A DNA stretch of 64,000 bases from Apteryx mantelli (Eukaryota; Chordata; Aves; Apterygiformes; Apterygidae). The translations under genes and the position numbers were made by a program. The stretch spans positions 51,498,275 through 51,562,274 of the forward strand of contig NC_089979.1 of the NCBI RefSeq assembly GCF_036417845.1. Direction: 5' to 3'. Positions within the stretch are counted from its first letter, which is position 1. Each line of letters begins with the position of its first letter. The notes under the pieces were generated by a model. The model ran no database searches. It worked only from the letters and a program-made list of their open reading frames with translations, and was not told the DNA's origin. Shown one piece after another: positions 11,417-26,400 of this stretch.

Positions 11417-14400
11417 ATGTACACATACAAAAACTCTCTTGGACAAGACTTACCATATGGGGAAAGGTTTTGAGTAATGTAAGTAAAATACAAGTGTGGT
11501 AAGTAAACAGTAAAAAAGCATGCATTCAATGGCATGCAATTGCACTGTGATATCTATGTTACCACAGTTATTTCCCTTTTCTAGTATTTGGAAATGCTTT
11601 ACTGCCTCTCAGCATCTTCATATTTTTCCATAAATGCTGGCTTCTAAAAGTAACTCCTTGAAAATTATTAAGAGGTTCAGATGCACTTTCATTTAGAGCT
11701 ATGGGAGATGAGCAATGGAGAAAGAGTGTTATCCTCAGTAGTTCATGCTACTATTGTCTGTTGTCATTGTTTCCCTTCCCTGTATAATTTAAGACTGTAT
11801 CAGATGGTGCTGAGGATGTGGAACTCTTATTAACTTCAATTTCTGTCCTTAGCACCTAAGATGAGATTCTTCTATATGCTCTAAATCTTTCAAATTAAAG
11901 TTGATAGGAATTCATCGCTGGCTTGGGATGGAGCATGATCAAGCCTGTAGCAAACATCAGGGATACCCAGCTTTTAAGCTCTCATATGCTCCTCAGCTAA
12001 ACAGTGTGAAGTGAGCTTTGATAGTAGCACTGAATGTTCAGCATACTCCTTATGGGCAATGAGCTTGCTCTTCTCTCATGGTGTCCAACTGTACTTAATG
12101 CTGCATAAGGTGAATGTGCGTGTGTGTGTGAAAGAGAGCAAGCTTTTCTAAGGCCTCATGTACAATTTCCCTAGTAGACTGAGGAATCTCTTTGAGAGGC
12201 TAAACCATTAGGTAGATAAGTCAATGCAGAATGTCTTTAATTGTTATATACCTTTTCAGTAAGAACACCACAGTGTTGTGGTTGATGTGCAAAGCTATCT
12301 TGCTGTAAAGAAGTTTTTTCTCTAGAGACTCTGGACCAAAGAGGCTACGTGCAGCATGATGATTTGGTTGTTGATGACACTTTGCTTGGTGCTTGCTACA
12401 CAAGATGCAGGGGGGAAAACAACCCCAAAAAAACAGTCTGAGTCATAGGAAGTTTGTAATCTAGGCCCAGCATGAACTACCATGAGGAGTCATAGAGTTA
12501 ATGTTCGAAATTACCAGGACTGCACTTCTCATCCTTGGGGCTTATCTGTCCAATTGAAGTAAGTGTTTGAATCCTGAAAGTGTGTTTGTCTATTCTAACA
12601 ATAACAACTTACGAAAGGATATTTATCTCCTGTGACAAACCCTGCCTCACTTGTATCTTTAGACTATCATGGCTATAACATCACTATTATTGTAAACCTT
12701 GCATGGCAAAAGACAACAAAATGGAGATTGAACAATGTTACCAGGGACATTGTGGCAGGTGATCCTTTATAAAACACTTGAAACAGGAGGGGGCAAGCAC
12801 CAGAGAGACAGGAAGTTTGGAGGAAATGAAGGCCCACAAAAGATTTAAAGGGGAATAGTGGGCATCCGTGGTAAACTGGAGAAAAGGCAGATAGTTAGTC
12901 GTAGGTGTGCTCTGAGAAATAGGTTTCTAAGGTCATGCTCCATGTGGTTAAAAAAGACAAATAATTCAGAGGTACTGCTTTGTTTCTATTTCAGATGGCA
13001 GACGTTAGTTGGTGGACTTTTGCTTCATGTCTCTTGGAAACTGGGATGGGTGGAGATAAGCTTGTGTTCAAGGTACAGTGGAGTTTTCAGTATCTACTAA
13101 ATATTTATTTTCTGTAGCTGGGTTATGATGTAGTTAGGTTGGCTGTGGAAGACAGCAGCTTGCTAAAACATAAGATTGTGTGTAAGCTTGTGTCTGTGTG
13201 TTTTGCCTCGCAAGCATAGGATGGATCCTGTGTTATAGTCTAATGTTCAGAGAAATGTATTTCAATGGGTTATTAATATCAAGTGGATTAAACTTAACCT
13301 TATTATGGTGATGAAAAAAGTGTTGCCGTTAGTGAAGACTATAAGGATAACTTACCCAGTCATTTGTCTACTGTAAACATCCCCTCCCTGAATTATGGTA
13401 TCATAAAAGAAACCTCAGTAATGTTAGGTAAGGGCATAGTCGTCCCCTACCCCAAAATCTCAATGCAATCAAGTCAACGAATGTGATTATCTGCCTTTTT
13501 CTCTGTACGAGCTGATTCCCATAAATGGAAATAATTTTACCTTCTCCTGCCTCAAACGTTCATAAACACAAAGCAAGTAGTCATTGCAGTGGTGCACAGG
13601 ATCTGTATCATAATCAAATTCTAGATTAAAAGGTGCTTTATAGATCAAGATAATCTGCTTGAACTGACAGTGACGACAAGTTAGAAAAGTCATCCAGAAT
13701 ACTGTACTGTGTTCATACAGATCCAATCCACTACATGGAATGGGGTATATCCTTTTTATTTTGCAAAATGTTATGATATATAAATTGTATGCTCAGAGGG
13801 ATAGTTCAGTCTCCGTCCCTGGAGATATTCAGAACTCGACTCTTGACTGGACTATGCCCTGAGCAACGTGACTTAACTTTGAAGCTGAGGGATTGGACTA
13901 GATGACTGCCAGAGCTCCTTTCTAATCTAAATTTTTTTCTGTGATGCTGTATTAGCTGGTGACAGCTGATAGATTTTCAGTTTGGGATTCAAACAGTTGG
14001 TTTGCAAAACTGAAGTTCCTCATTTGGAATAAAGTGCTTTGTGCGTGCATGTGTGTGTAAAGAACCAGGCCAAGTTTTGTTTTTATGCATGTGCAAGTGC
14101 CTACATCACCCTTGACATCTAAGTGAAATTATAAACAAACAGAATTTATCTTCTTATCTTTTAAGTGCAATTTAGGTAAAATGGGGGTATTGGAGTAAAA
14201 GCTGTCGTGGATATTAGTAGAAGCAGAATTAGATACCAAATCTTGCTTTAGTGTCAGTTAGTGATATATATTCTTATGAAGTTTTTATTATTCATGCATA
14301 TTTTGTCTTCACAGTACAGCCAAAGGACAAAGGAATGCAGCCATCAGTAATGTCCGTCTTAATTCAGGTTTCATTGCTAGTTGAGAAATTATTTTTGCCT

Positions 14401-17400
14401 TAAATCATGAAAATAAAGAGGTTGAATTTTTTATTTCCAGCTTGGAAAGCTTTTTGTCAAAAATTCTAAAGCAAAAGGGGAAAAAATATATATATTTTTT
14501 CCTTTCTAAAACCTGAAAAACCTTAAAGAAAATATCGGACAAGAGCCATTCCCTGCTATTGAAGAAGATGGCTTTTATTTAAGAAATATTTTGGTGAAAA
14601 ATTATTTTGAAGATAGACTTCAGACCACTAGATGTCAGCATAATCTAGGAAAACTGTTTAAAATAAGTCTTGCAAAACCTTTTCAGCAGTCTTCTGGAAT
14701 AGGTGTGTTCTGTATTAGCTATGTACAAAATTAAATGACCAGGATTCATTCATGTGTTTTGGCTGTAATTTAGCAGTGTTAGGCATCAGTTTAAATCTGT
14801 CTTTATTCAGAAGAATTAAGTGCATGCTTTATTGCTTTACTGAACTGGACTCATAGCATGTATCACCTGTGTATACATGGGGGGGGGGGGGAACCAGACA
14901 CAACAACACAGAAATGTAGCTTCTCAAAGGCTTCTCTCCACAACTTCCCTGCAAGCTCCTTCCTCCCACAAAGACCTTTTCCCCATGGTATGAAACCATG
15001 TTTTTTTCCCCTCACAGAATATTGGTCTGTGGATCTATCTTTTTTGTACATACAGTAAATTTAAGAATACCATATCCAGTCCCCAGACTTCTGATACTGG
15101 AAATAATAAACTGGCACCCATTTATTTATTTATTTTCATGTCGTCTTAGTATCTTCTATCTTGCAGACCCATCTCATGTGCTTTCTGAGCTAGTTCAGGT
15201 TATTCCAAAGTGTCCTAGAAAAATTATTTCAACGCATAGAGATTACCACCCTTTGTCCAAAGGGTCTGACAAACTCAGGGACATTAACTTCACAATAAAG
15301 ACCAAATGAAAACGTCCTCAGTTCTATTAAACATGTTACTTAGAGTAATTTCTCTGAGGTTTTATGAATAACCTGCTTTTCATCTGCTTCCCCTCAGCTC
15401 TCCCAGCTCCCAAGGACTCTGTTACCATTCTTGTTTTTAAAGGGTGGATGGTGACTGTCTGCAAACCCGTATCAAAAACAGGGACTCTGTGTAGCACAAG
15501 AATATGCATAGGATCTGCATAATGCCTTCAGTGCTGTGATCTCTGCCACCCAGCTTCTGCCTAACCTCCTAGGCACCTAAATTGTCTGTTTTCTGGTTGC
15601 CATTTCTATTACTGTTGCATTTTCCCCACAGCTAAGTAGCGGCTCGGAACCTTAGCTTAAAACAAAGCTTAAAAGTGTGGTTTAGGGGAAACTACCCATT
15701 GACTTCAGTGAGCTTTGAATCTAGCCCTACAATGACAAACCAGTCAGTTCTTTGATGTCACTGAGCTTGCTTTCTTTGCACATACATCGCTATATTGCCA
15801 ACATAAGAAACTACTAATTGGTTTATATACAGGACAGATTGTAAGTGCTGATATGTTATATCAAACACTCATGCATTCTTTTCCAGTTCAGAAATACCCC
15901 TTGGCAGCATAAAATTCTACTTTTACATCATGGGAAAAGCATCTGAAGTCCTTTTCCATTACACTTTGCATTACTGCATTGAAGATGGAGACATATTTGC
16001 GATTCCTAGAATTTAGTGGTGTGGAGCATGAAAAGGTGATATTTTTATGGCCCAATCATTCATCCTGTGTTCCTTCCTTCTTTTCACCCTCCCCCTTCTT
16101 TTCCTTCCCTTCCTCTTTTCTCCAATTTATTCCAATTTCAATAGATATTTTTTTTGGTTGATTTCTGACAGGAATTCATTGGTAATGAAGTATGGCAGTT
16201 TTAGATCCTGGTCTCGGTAAAATTCCAGTTGAGTCAATAACCTTAAAAGGCACAGTGCTTCTTTTAAAATGGTGATGACTACCCCAGAAAGCAGAGTAGA
16301 TATTTTTTCTAGTGAAAGGGTCTAAAGATTACTCTATTTTTGCTACCCTGGGTTTTTGACCAACTATCTTAGAAAATTATAAAGAGAAAGGAAGCATGAT
16401 GTTTAGGCTTTTCCCCTTGTCTTATGTTTATATAAACCTTAGGGCATGTTTTACTTTTATTCAAACTAGAATAGTTTTCTTTTAGTGGTCTATTTTTCAT
16501 GTATTCTGTGAAATGTGGTAATATAGCGGTACTTACAGTTGCATTTTAATTCTTCTGTGCTAGTTGGAAATGTGATCCAAATTAAGGAACTGCAAACAAT
16601 TTTATTTTGTTCTAAGAACCAGAATTATTTGCTAACACTCTCTTGACTGTAGTTCAAAGCTCAGGAAGAGTTAGTGGGGGTACCAGTGTCTTCAGTAGCC
16701 TTTGGATCAGGCCTTTAAGTCATTGCCACTCTTTTCCTGACTTACTCAATATCTTACATTGCTTCCTCTGAAATTTACCACCTACCTGATCCCCTTTTTG
16801 CCCTTAAGTACTGAGGTCAGCAAAGGAATAGTGCAAATCTTGAAGCCCCATCTCAAAACTGAAACCTGACCCCACTGCAGTAAATATCACTTAAACAAAA
16901 AATCAGATCAATCTGCAATGACTTCATTCCTCCATTAGTTGTCAAACTACCTCTAGGAGTTTGGCTTAGTCAAAGGAATATCATTAAGAAATCTCAAGAG
17001 ACAGGCTCCCACAGAGACAATCTGATCTTTAGGAAGAATCTCTTTGTAAATCTGGCTGAGAAATGAATGTGTGGGTGGGCAAGTGTATTTGTGCGCAGTG
17101 AAAATGTGTGCTGTCTGTGCAAGTGTGCCATTTTATGCCTTCGTTTGTCAGTTTTTCTTCCTTTTATGTCAAGGAAATCAGTTGAAATGAAATGTCTCTC
17201 CTTTAAAACCAATACTAGTAATTGCTATGAAAGTGCTAAACAATTTTTGAGGGAGAGGAGAGAGAAAGAGTAAAAAGTATTTCTGCTAGTTCATATCTGT
17301 GATTAGATGAGATGGTTCATTTCCATCTCAGAGACTTAAGTGGGAGGAATACTGAACAATCAGACAATGAATTAATGTGCACACCTTTGAAATAGATATA

Positions 17401-20400
17401 CATATTGTTGTATTCCTTGTAAGTAAGTGATGCTGACCACATGTAAACAGAATGTGGTGAAGTAATGGGGTTTTAATTGTTTTCACAGGTCTGACATCCT
17501 GTCATGGCTTCCTGCTTCAGCACTTTTTGTGGGCATTATTTATGCTGGCTCCAGGGCACTGTCTAGATTGGTAAGAAATGCACAAGTAGCAATCAGTTCT
17601 TTTTTGTCTCTACTTTCTGAACAAAGAACATTTCCTTCACACAAGGGGTTTAATGCTGTTCCTGGGCTGGGGGGAAAAGAAGGGAGGAGGGATTTAAATA
17701 ACAACCTGTTAACTATGCTAGAGTAGTGGTCCAATCCTGCTGTAGAGCAGTATCAAAAGGTGCAAAATAGCTTCAGATCTCCCTGACCTCAGTGGTAGTC
17801 AAAAGCACTCAGCATCTCTCCAGAGCACTCAGTATTTTGCAGAACAGATCCTCAAGGGTCTGAATTGTGCCAACGGGGAAGAAGCTGAAGAAGTTACTAG
17901 CTGTAACTTTTTGCCAAGTGGGGAATGGGACATAGGTCAGTAGGATATGTTTCTAGGAAAAGGGTGGAGACCCTTTCAGTGACAGGGTTTTGATGCTTTA
18001 CTGGGTCTGAAGAAATAAATTGGAAGTTGGGAAGAGATTATGGGAATGGCTAGATTAATCAGATTTATGATTCGTTTTAATCACAATAACATACCAAAAG
18101 CTTAGGGGATATCAAATCTGCTTTCATTAAAGCTAGATGCTTTTTTCTTAAATGATCCACTGTTTCTTTAAAAAAAAAAGAAGAAGAAAGTTTTGTGACC
18201 TCAATTTTAAAACCAGCAGTGTTATACTGCTGTTATACAGTCTGTAAGACCAGATTCTATGCTAGTTTCCTCCTGCATTCTGTCAAAACATCCTAGTCTG
18301 ACTCTAGAGTCAGCTTACTCCTGTCAACTCCTAAACCCCAAGAAGAATCAAACAGGAATTTTCAACAAGAATCTGCTTGCAGTGATCCCTTCTTGAGCAT
18401 TCTGTGGGAGAGGTAGGGCTGAAGAGGACAGGAGAGCTCTGTCCTCACCCTGATCTTGGACCCAAGTGATCTTCAGGGAAGCTAGGCCATGTGCTCAGAT
18501 GCCACACGCCTCCAAATTAGCTGTCCCGTGGCGATTGCATTTACTTCCTCTTGATTCCTTGTCAAAGCAAGTTCCATTGGGCATAAACAGAGTAGAGATC
18601 TCTAAGGAAAGAACTGCCTGGAAACAGTAACGAAGCCTTTGGCAGCAGCATCTTTTCTGCCTGCTCACCTGGGAGGCGGAGGAGGTATGAATCACATCCT
18701 CTCTTGCTATTTCTTCATCTTTGAGCTCTCTCATAAGTTACCTTGTTTCCTTCCTTTCCCTACTCTGTGGTCACTGAAGAGGGCGAGATGCTCTGGAGCT
18801 GCACAAGAGCTGAGTCTCTTCCATGGGTGAATAGTTTTGATCTGTATCCCGGATCTTTCTTGAGCAACATCTTCCATTTCTGCATGACTTTTTTGTTGTA
18901 TGTAACTGGGGTTTTAGAGGCCTAATTCTTTGACTATTTTAACATGGAGGAAAGACACAAAGATGAGTAGTCTCAAGCATAGTGGCATGTAAAACCTTGT
19001 ACTGGGGCAAAAGTTAATCTTAAATACAAGCTTTACTTACAGTAACTTTGCCTACAATATTTTTACTGCACGGGGAGAAGGAAGAAGGACTCTACTGATC
19101 CTTGTATCTGAATTATCTCACCACAGCAGTGTATTTGAATTAAATGGGCCTATTTCTAAAGTAGAAATTATGTGAACTTCTTTTGATCAAAGCCAGGAGC
19201 ACCCACTTTCAAACGCTCCTTGTATACTGGCAGGACTACAATCTTAATCTCCATTTGTCTCTCACAAGGGACACTGGTAGTCTCTCCTACGCAGGAGTTC
19301 AGGGCTAGAACTGGAGGAGAGCTGCTTAGCTCTGGACTGTGATGCATTACCAAAAGTATGCAGGACTGTGAGGGGAGGTTTGTACAGAGTCTGTTCTCCT
19401 GCCTGCCTGCCCAACCAGTAAACCTTTCTTTTCGTAAGCACTAAGCCCACTCACAAATATTCACATCAAAGACAACAAACATATGGAGAAGGTTAACTGA
19501 GCTAGGCAAACTGGAGCCATTGTTGGCTCCAAAACACATTTGGAAGAGCCAAAAGCAGAGGAAAAAAAGAAAAGGAAAAAAACAACAAATTGGCTCCACA
19601 AAAGGAAGAATGTAAATTTTTGCTGTCAGCTTTCCTTGTATATCATTTTTTTCTTGTATTTCTTGTAATTGTGTCAGGCTCAAGATACTTATGTTAGATA
19701 CTTCTGTTTTAGTGTTCAGTTGTCCAGCAACACGGATGAGAATTGGTTTTCAGCACTGGTGAAGCAGGAGCTGACAACTTCATTTCAGTTGTTTGCGTGA
19801 TTTTCATTCCTTGCTAATTTAGAGGTGTTAAGTTATCTTGGTGTAATTTTTTTGTTTGTGGATCCACCACAGTTGTCATTATGACTTAGAATATTTACTT
19901 AATGATTATCCAGCTTGATGGGAAAAGAAAAGGAAAATTCCCCAAAACCCAGATTTCTGTTTGCAAAGTCAAATCTAAGAATATCACCTGATACTTAAGA
20001 GGTATGGACACCACTGAGATATTAACTCGTTCTCTACTCATGTGAATAGAGTGAGTGGGCACAATAGTGCTTCATAAAACTGCCTCAGTTTTTAGGTTAC
20101 CTAAATTGGGGCAGGGAGTTGCTTCAGTTTTGACTGTCTCTGCTACACCATGGATCTGATTTGGAGGAAGTATTATGAACCCCTAGTTCTTGCTGATCTT
20201 TGCTCAGGGTGGTGGGTGTTTGACTCATTATCATTATCATTGGAATTTGTTTTTTAATGATTTCATTTTGGGAAAGAGTCCAGACACCTCGTTGGCTGTA
20301 ATTTCTGCATCACTTGTTTATGAACTATTACATTTCTACCCTAATTTCTGGCAGGTATTCATAGCAGTAACTGAAAGCAACCACCTAAAACCACCTTACC

Positions 20401-23400
20401 CTTAATTTGGTTGCTAGGAATAACACAGTGTTCTTTGTACCAGTAGACAGAGATGGGAAAACTGAGGAAAACTGTTTACTATGGAGGTTGCTGATATGTG
20501 AAAGGAGGGGCAAAACTAGAAGCATATACTTGGAGCAGTCTCCCTGTGGTAGCTCTGTAGAAACACACTGATTGTGCACTCCAAAGCCAGAGAAACAAGC
20601 AGGGTCTGGATTTAAAGGCAGTTGCATGAAAGTGCCTCTGTTATGTGATCGTGAGCCCATTCTTGGGATGGGTCTAAGGCACTTTTAGGAGCTGTGATGT
20701 GGGTTTACAGTTAACAGAAACAAAAAACAACCCTGGGATGGCTAGCCTCAACTGGAGTGCCCCTTCCTGTGTCCATGACTGTTCAGAGTTTATTCAGACT
20801 GTTTTTATATTCTCTTCCCATGGTAGCCAATTCCGGTGTTCCTTACAGTACACAATGCGGCAGAAGTTATAACCTGTGGGTTCCAGAAGTTTGTGCAAAA
20901 AGAGGTAATTGATATATTAATTGATACCTCCTGTGATATAACTGCCCTATAACAAGACACCCACTTTCTTTTATTACTGGCTTTAGTACTGTCTGCTTTT
21001 CTAGTCTTACTGCTGTGATAGCTAGTCATTAATGAGTCCCAGAGAGAGATTTGCTGTTGGCAAGTACCTTTATTGACCTTTTCTTCTCCCTTTTAGTTAG
21101 GGAAACACTGCAAATGCATATCAACAGTTTGATCTGTTTTTAAGACAGGCTTGGTCCTGCTTTTTTTTTTTTTTCATTTTGGAAAATTAACATCCCCTCT
21201 CTCTGTTGCTATATGTAAGAGTTTTGTCATTTGAGCTGAGGGGGTGGAGGACTGGGTCCTTAGATCTAGTCGGTATGATATATCTAGCATTTGATACATT
21301 GTATGATTATATGTAGATTATATCTCCACATGAAATGCAGGAAATGCATTTTTTGGATTTGTTTTTTAATGTTTTGGAAGCTGTCCCAAGACCTTTTAAA
21401 GACAGGAGAATAATTCCTGCTTACTTTAAGAGTTGAGTGTTTCTCATAAACTGCACTGGAGATCGTTCTTTTTAGGCTCTGAAATGCTTTTCTAATTGTC
21501 TGACTGGAGAACTGCTGTGTGACGTAGCTCTGGGAAGTCGTTCATCACAAACTCACCTCTACAAAGGCCGGCAGCTTGCTATGGAAGGGATCTTCCCTCC
21601 ATTTACCTTTCTCCCTGTGTATATATAGAGAGACAAATGACCCGTGTTTGCTACTCCTAATAAACTGAAGAGCTCCCTGAGGCTATGTCCAAGGGGCATA
21701 GCACTGTGTACCATGGCACACCCCGGGACAACCCAGGTCTTGCTGGGAAGCCTCTGGGGAATACATTTTGGCCAGAGGATTGGGGAAACTCTCCTGGGTT
21801 TAGACCAAGACTAATTTGGCTGGGGTAGTACCTAATGAATAAAGAATACTCAATATTACAGTACATACACAGTTTTGGTAAAGGTCAAGATAAGTTTGAA
21901 GACCAGGTATAAACTTCACATCTGGTTTTAGGTTTACTCAGTGGCAAATAATCTGAAAGTATAGATCAGAAGTTAGAGTAGGCCAATCTGTAATCCTTAT
22001 TCTTTTTTCAAATTAAACTTGCTTGGCAGTGCTCAAAGATAATGGACTGTTCAATGTTGCTCACTGTTTTTCTAGTGTTTGCTGCAGTAAGATCAGCTAT
22101 GATCCCTTCCTATTTATAGAAGGGGGAAAGCACTCTTTCACCTTTTTTTAATCTTTAATGTTTTTAATTTCACTTTATTTTTTACAGCAGACCTCTCTTC
22201 TGAAAGTCTGTAGGTAAGTTTTGGGCTTTTTTTTTTTTTTTTTTTAACTACTCAGATTCAGACTTGTTTTGGCTCCAGCTTCTTGTATTTGCTTCAGATA
22301 ATGACACACCAAAACAATAAAGAGTGTAAGACACATTCCTGTGGGCAGTAAGCCTAAATTGCAACATAGGAGTAATTAAATATTTTTTTAAATGTATTTT
22401 CTTTTTTTTAAACAACTGGTTAAATACATTTAATTTTTTTCTTCTTGTAAAAAATTTTAAAAAGTCAGAAAAACAGTATTCCTGAATAACAAAGCATTAC
22501 TTGTAAAAATGTTTTTGGAAAGGAGACAGAACTCAGTTTTAAAGTTCCAAGAGATAAACAGTAAGAAAGATAATGAATGTGATAGAAAACAACTAAAAAT
22601 ATCTTTCTTAAGACAGAAAAGGTGGGTGACATCCAGTTCTATTAGCGTTGTTCATATGAAGCTACACACCCTCAAAAATTTTTATTGAACCTGGGTGTTT
22701 AGGCTTCAGAAAGGAGACAAAGTGAAAAATAGAAGCAGCCATTCATACATTAGAAGTTTCTTTCTTCCCCCATCCCCTTGAAGAACATATAATAGATATT
22801 CCCCGTATTTTTGTAATATTTTAGCTGCTCTTAGAATGTACAATGTTGTTTTACTATTCAGTGTGTTTAGAGGCCCTGTCTTCCTACTTTCTCCCCTTTG
22901 CTTCCGTTATCTGGCTTACTATGACCTTGTTTTGCCCACTGGATTATCAGTCAAGGATAGCAGTTTTTTATCTTCTTTATTCTGTCTTTTCCTTCTACTC
23001 TGCTAGAAAGTCAGAAAATGAACTGCAAAAGCAAGTACTCATTAATAGTGACAGTCCATAGAAATTCTGTATCTGTGTATTCAGTTTAGCCTGTAGAAAT
23101 ACTGACTCAGCCACAGTTTAAGATTTTATTTAGTCCAGCCAGTTGACTAGGGGAGGACTCGTGCTGTCCTTAAGGTATTCAAGTGTGGTACCTCCAACTC
23201 CCACTTCGGTCTGCATTCTGGAGTTATAGCATAACCTTGAATGTTGTCACTTCTGCTCCTTTCTGCTGGAATTGTTGTAATAGGCCATCTAACTTAATGA
23301 ATAAACTTTCTGGTAGCCATCCATAGATTAAAAATTGGTTCTCTTTCAGCTTTCTGAAGTATGCAAGGGAAGCCAGATGGCAAGTGAAGAACAATATTCC

Positions 23401-26400
23401 TTACAACAGTTTGTTTGCATCACTAATTAGATTGTTTTGTGTCGCTTTTCTCCTCTTACAACTTTGCTGTGTATTAATTATGAAGAAGACATGATATAAA
23501 AATTAATTTTGGTGGCAGAAATGACTTCTTAAATTTATGGAATAAGAATGAAACAAATGAAATTCCAGTGTGGAAACCTCCGGACTCCCTGGGAGGTACA
23601 GATCCAGGTTGCAAGCTCTCAGTCTTGTTTTTTCTCTTCCCAACAGTTCATTGTTCCTCCTGGTAGCAGCAGTGTGCCTTCCCTTATGTGACACACAGGT
23701 GAGCTCTGCTTTATAAACCAGCTCTAGTTTAACCTTGGTATTTTACATCTTGATAGTATATGAGGGAAAATATATGTGATGCAGCCTTTACTTGTAAGCT
23801 GAGGTGGTCTGAGAGTTCCGTGAAGGAATCAGAAATGTGGCCTATTGCCCTGTTACAGTGTTGCTGTTTTTAATGTGTTTGCATTGTGGTAAAACCTCTG
23901 AGCAATTCAGACCTGGAGCTCTCGGGTAAAACCCAGGGCTGGGGAAACCTTTGTTTAACCTTTAAAAGGGCTTTAAGCAAATCACTTAGGCCTGAATTTA
24001 TTGTACATACTTCAGCAGGTTCCTAAATTAGCTTTGTAAGCACTGTATAGTCTTTCTGTAGTCACTGGAGAGAGGGAGGAGGTACCTCCAGAGAGTAGTC
24101 CAGTCTACTGAAGATCTGTTCAGGAGGTGCCTGTCTTTCTCTTTTGGAAGCTTATGAAGGCTGCGTCCTTGATATAGATACTTCAGTTAAAATATGGGGT
24201 TATGTCTGATAAATCTGGGAATTTGTTTGGAAGCGTCTGATCAAATGTAGGCATCCATGATGCTGAACCTAGCTGGCCTTGTGAGCATTCTTCCTAGTTC
24301 ATAGTGCACAGTAGGTAGTTCTGGTGTGTAAGTCATCTCAAATAAAAGTAGACATATAAAACATGCCAGATGAATTCCCCTCAAAAATTTTTCTCCTCCT
24401 TGATTGTGAAGAGAGCCTACCTTGCTCAGAGGTAGATGTCTGCTTAAAGCATTCTTTTTGATATCCCTAAGAAAAGGATTGTATATAAGAGCAGATTGAA
24501 TGCTCTTCCCTGTCACTTCTGCTTGATCTAGGAATAAGTTTCCTCCTATCATAGTCCTGCAGTGAGTGAGAGATTTGGAGAGACTGTTTAGCTGCTGCAG
24601 GGAGCTGAGAGGGGAAAGGAGACAAACCTCTTACCCCCTTGCTCATCCCTGACTGCCTATCCAAATATACAGGAGGAATCATAAATTAACTTTTCTGCTG
24701 AATGAAAAATGGCTGCAATACACAAACAGGGTGGGGTCCATATTCTCAGATTGTTTAAAATGATGTGCATCTGCTGAAAGAAACAGAGCTGTGCTCACCT
24801 AGGCTACTTGAGAGCCAGGGTCAAAGAGGATGAAGATATCTAGAGTATGTCAGATCTCCAGAGGGACAGAGAAACCTTTAGCATTCTCCAATACGCTACT
24901 ATTTGTAGTATAGCTTCCACTGTACTTGCTTGGTTAAACTAACTGCAGGGAAATAATCCACATGTGTGCTTACATGAACCTGCATTTATTTAGATGTTCT
25001 TTTTTTGCAGTTTGATCCAAATGGTTATTTATGGGCTTTTATCCACTTGATCTGTCTTGGTAAGTCATTGTCTTTTGGAAAAAGAATTGGGAAAAATAAA
25101 TGTGTTGGAAAAGCAAACCATAGCTTTATTATGAAGTTATTGATATTTAAGATTCTTGATGTAAGAACCACTTGGAAAGAATAAAGATGCTCAGTAAAGA
25201 TAGGAAAGCTCGTTCCCTTTATAGCTTTTATATTGAAAACAACAATAGAATAAACTAGATGTAGCAGTCAGTTAACATGAGAAAATGCACATGTAGTTTT
25301 AATTAGCAGTAAGCTTTCCTGGGAGTTTTTGATGGTTGCCCACTAAAAAACCTTCCTTGGAGGGGTGGGAGGGGCTAGGAAACATGAAAAAACTCCCAAG
25401 GAATAGCTTGTAGTTAGACCTTTATTGCACACACTGATTTTATTTAAAAACTGACAAATAATATTCTAAAATATCATTGAATATGCTCCCAGAGGAAGGG
25501 TGTTGAAATGTTGGGGTTTTTGGTGCAATCATATGTTGGGGGTTTTTTTGTTTTTAATTTTAACTGTGGGTTTCATGACCTGTCAGTACTTGTATATTTC
25601 TCTTCTGTCTTTTTTAAAATAAATCTTTCGTCTGTTTTTAAATAAATCATATTCTTCCCCTGAAAGCTATAACAGTCAGACGCAGAGAACCTGAAGAAAA
25701 GTAGCATTTTTTAACTAGGAGAAGGTAACTTTGTAATTTTGTGTCTTTTGGAGCATTAGACTGGGTAATAAGGAACTTATTTTTAGTTCTTAGCTGTTTT
25801 ATAGACTTACTGAGTGACTGATTCATATGTTAAGTCTTGTCTGCAAAACAGATGATTCTGTCTTTATTTTGTCTATTCATATTGTAAACTTTTTAGGGCA
25901 GAGATTGTCTTTTTATGTATGTCTAGGAAGGTCTAGAGATTCCATTCTAAAATGTTGTTAACATACAAATAATAAACAGTATCTTTTTTTCCTTTAGGAA
26001 ATGTCATATGGTAAATATTTGTTCATTTAGGTAAAAACAAAAAGCTAAGGATTTTCCACTTCAAATATTTGTGTTTGCTGTAGCAAGTGATGTTACTGCT
26101 TTCTCAAAGTCGCGAGGTCTCATTTGTAAAACAGTGCTAGGCCACAGAGGTGGAAGGCAGCTTAGAGAGTTTTCAGGAACCCTCTGCCATATGGTTAAAA
26201 CGTGTAGGAAGTGCCAGTGTAATGTTTATGCTCAAAATATAGCTTCTTCCAGTTTCTCTTGTTTTTGAGAGAAAGCTGTTGACATGCCTGTTGGGGGTTT
26301 TTGTGTAATTACATTTCCTATTAACTAAGACAAAGTAAAGATGCTACAAGAGGGTGAACAGGTGAACCAACTTAACATACAGTTAATTAAGACAGCATTA

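Larger units (their letters stand above)
13073..17488 (+). other. TMEM241: TMEM241 intron 3
   Basis: A 4.4-kb intron. It contains a CR1 3'-end fragment (13795-13951), a 13-G run (14879-14891) and a polypyrimidine tract (16071-16125). The rest shows no recognisable feature. Confidence 0.85.

Noticed and set aside
15695-15728. Segment resembling an old amniote repeat (cccattgacttcagtg...)
   Set aside because: It echoes a phrase common in reptile and bird interspersed repeats, as does 16850-16900, but it is too short and diverged to assign to a family.
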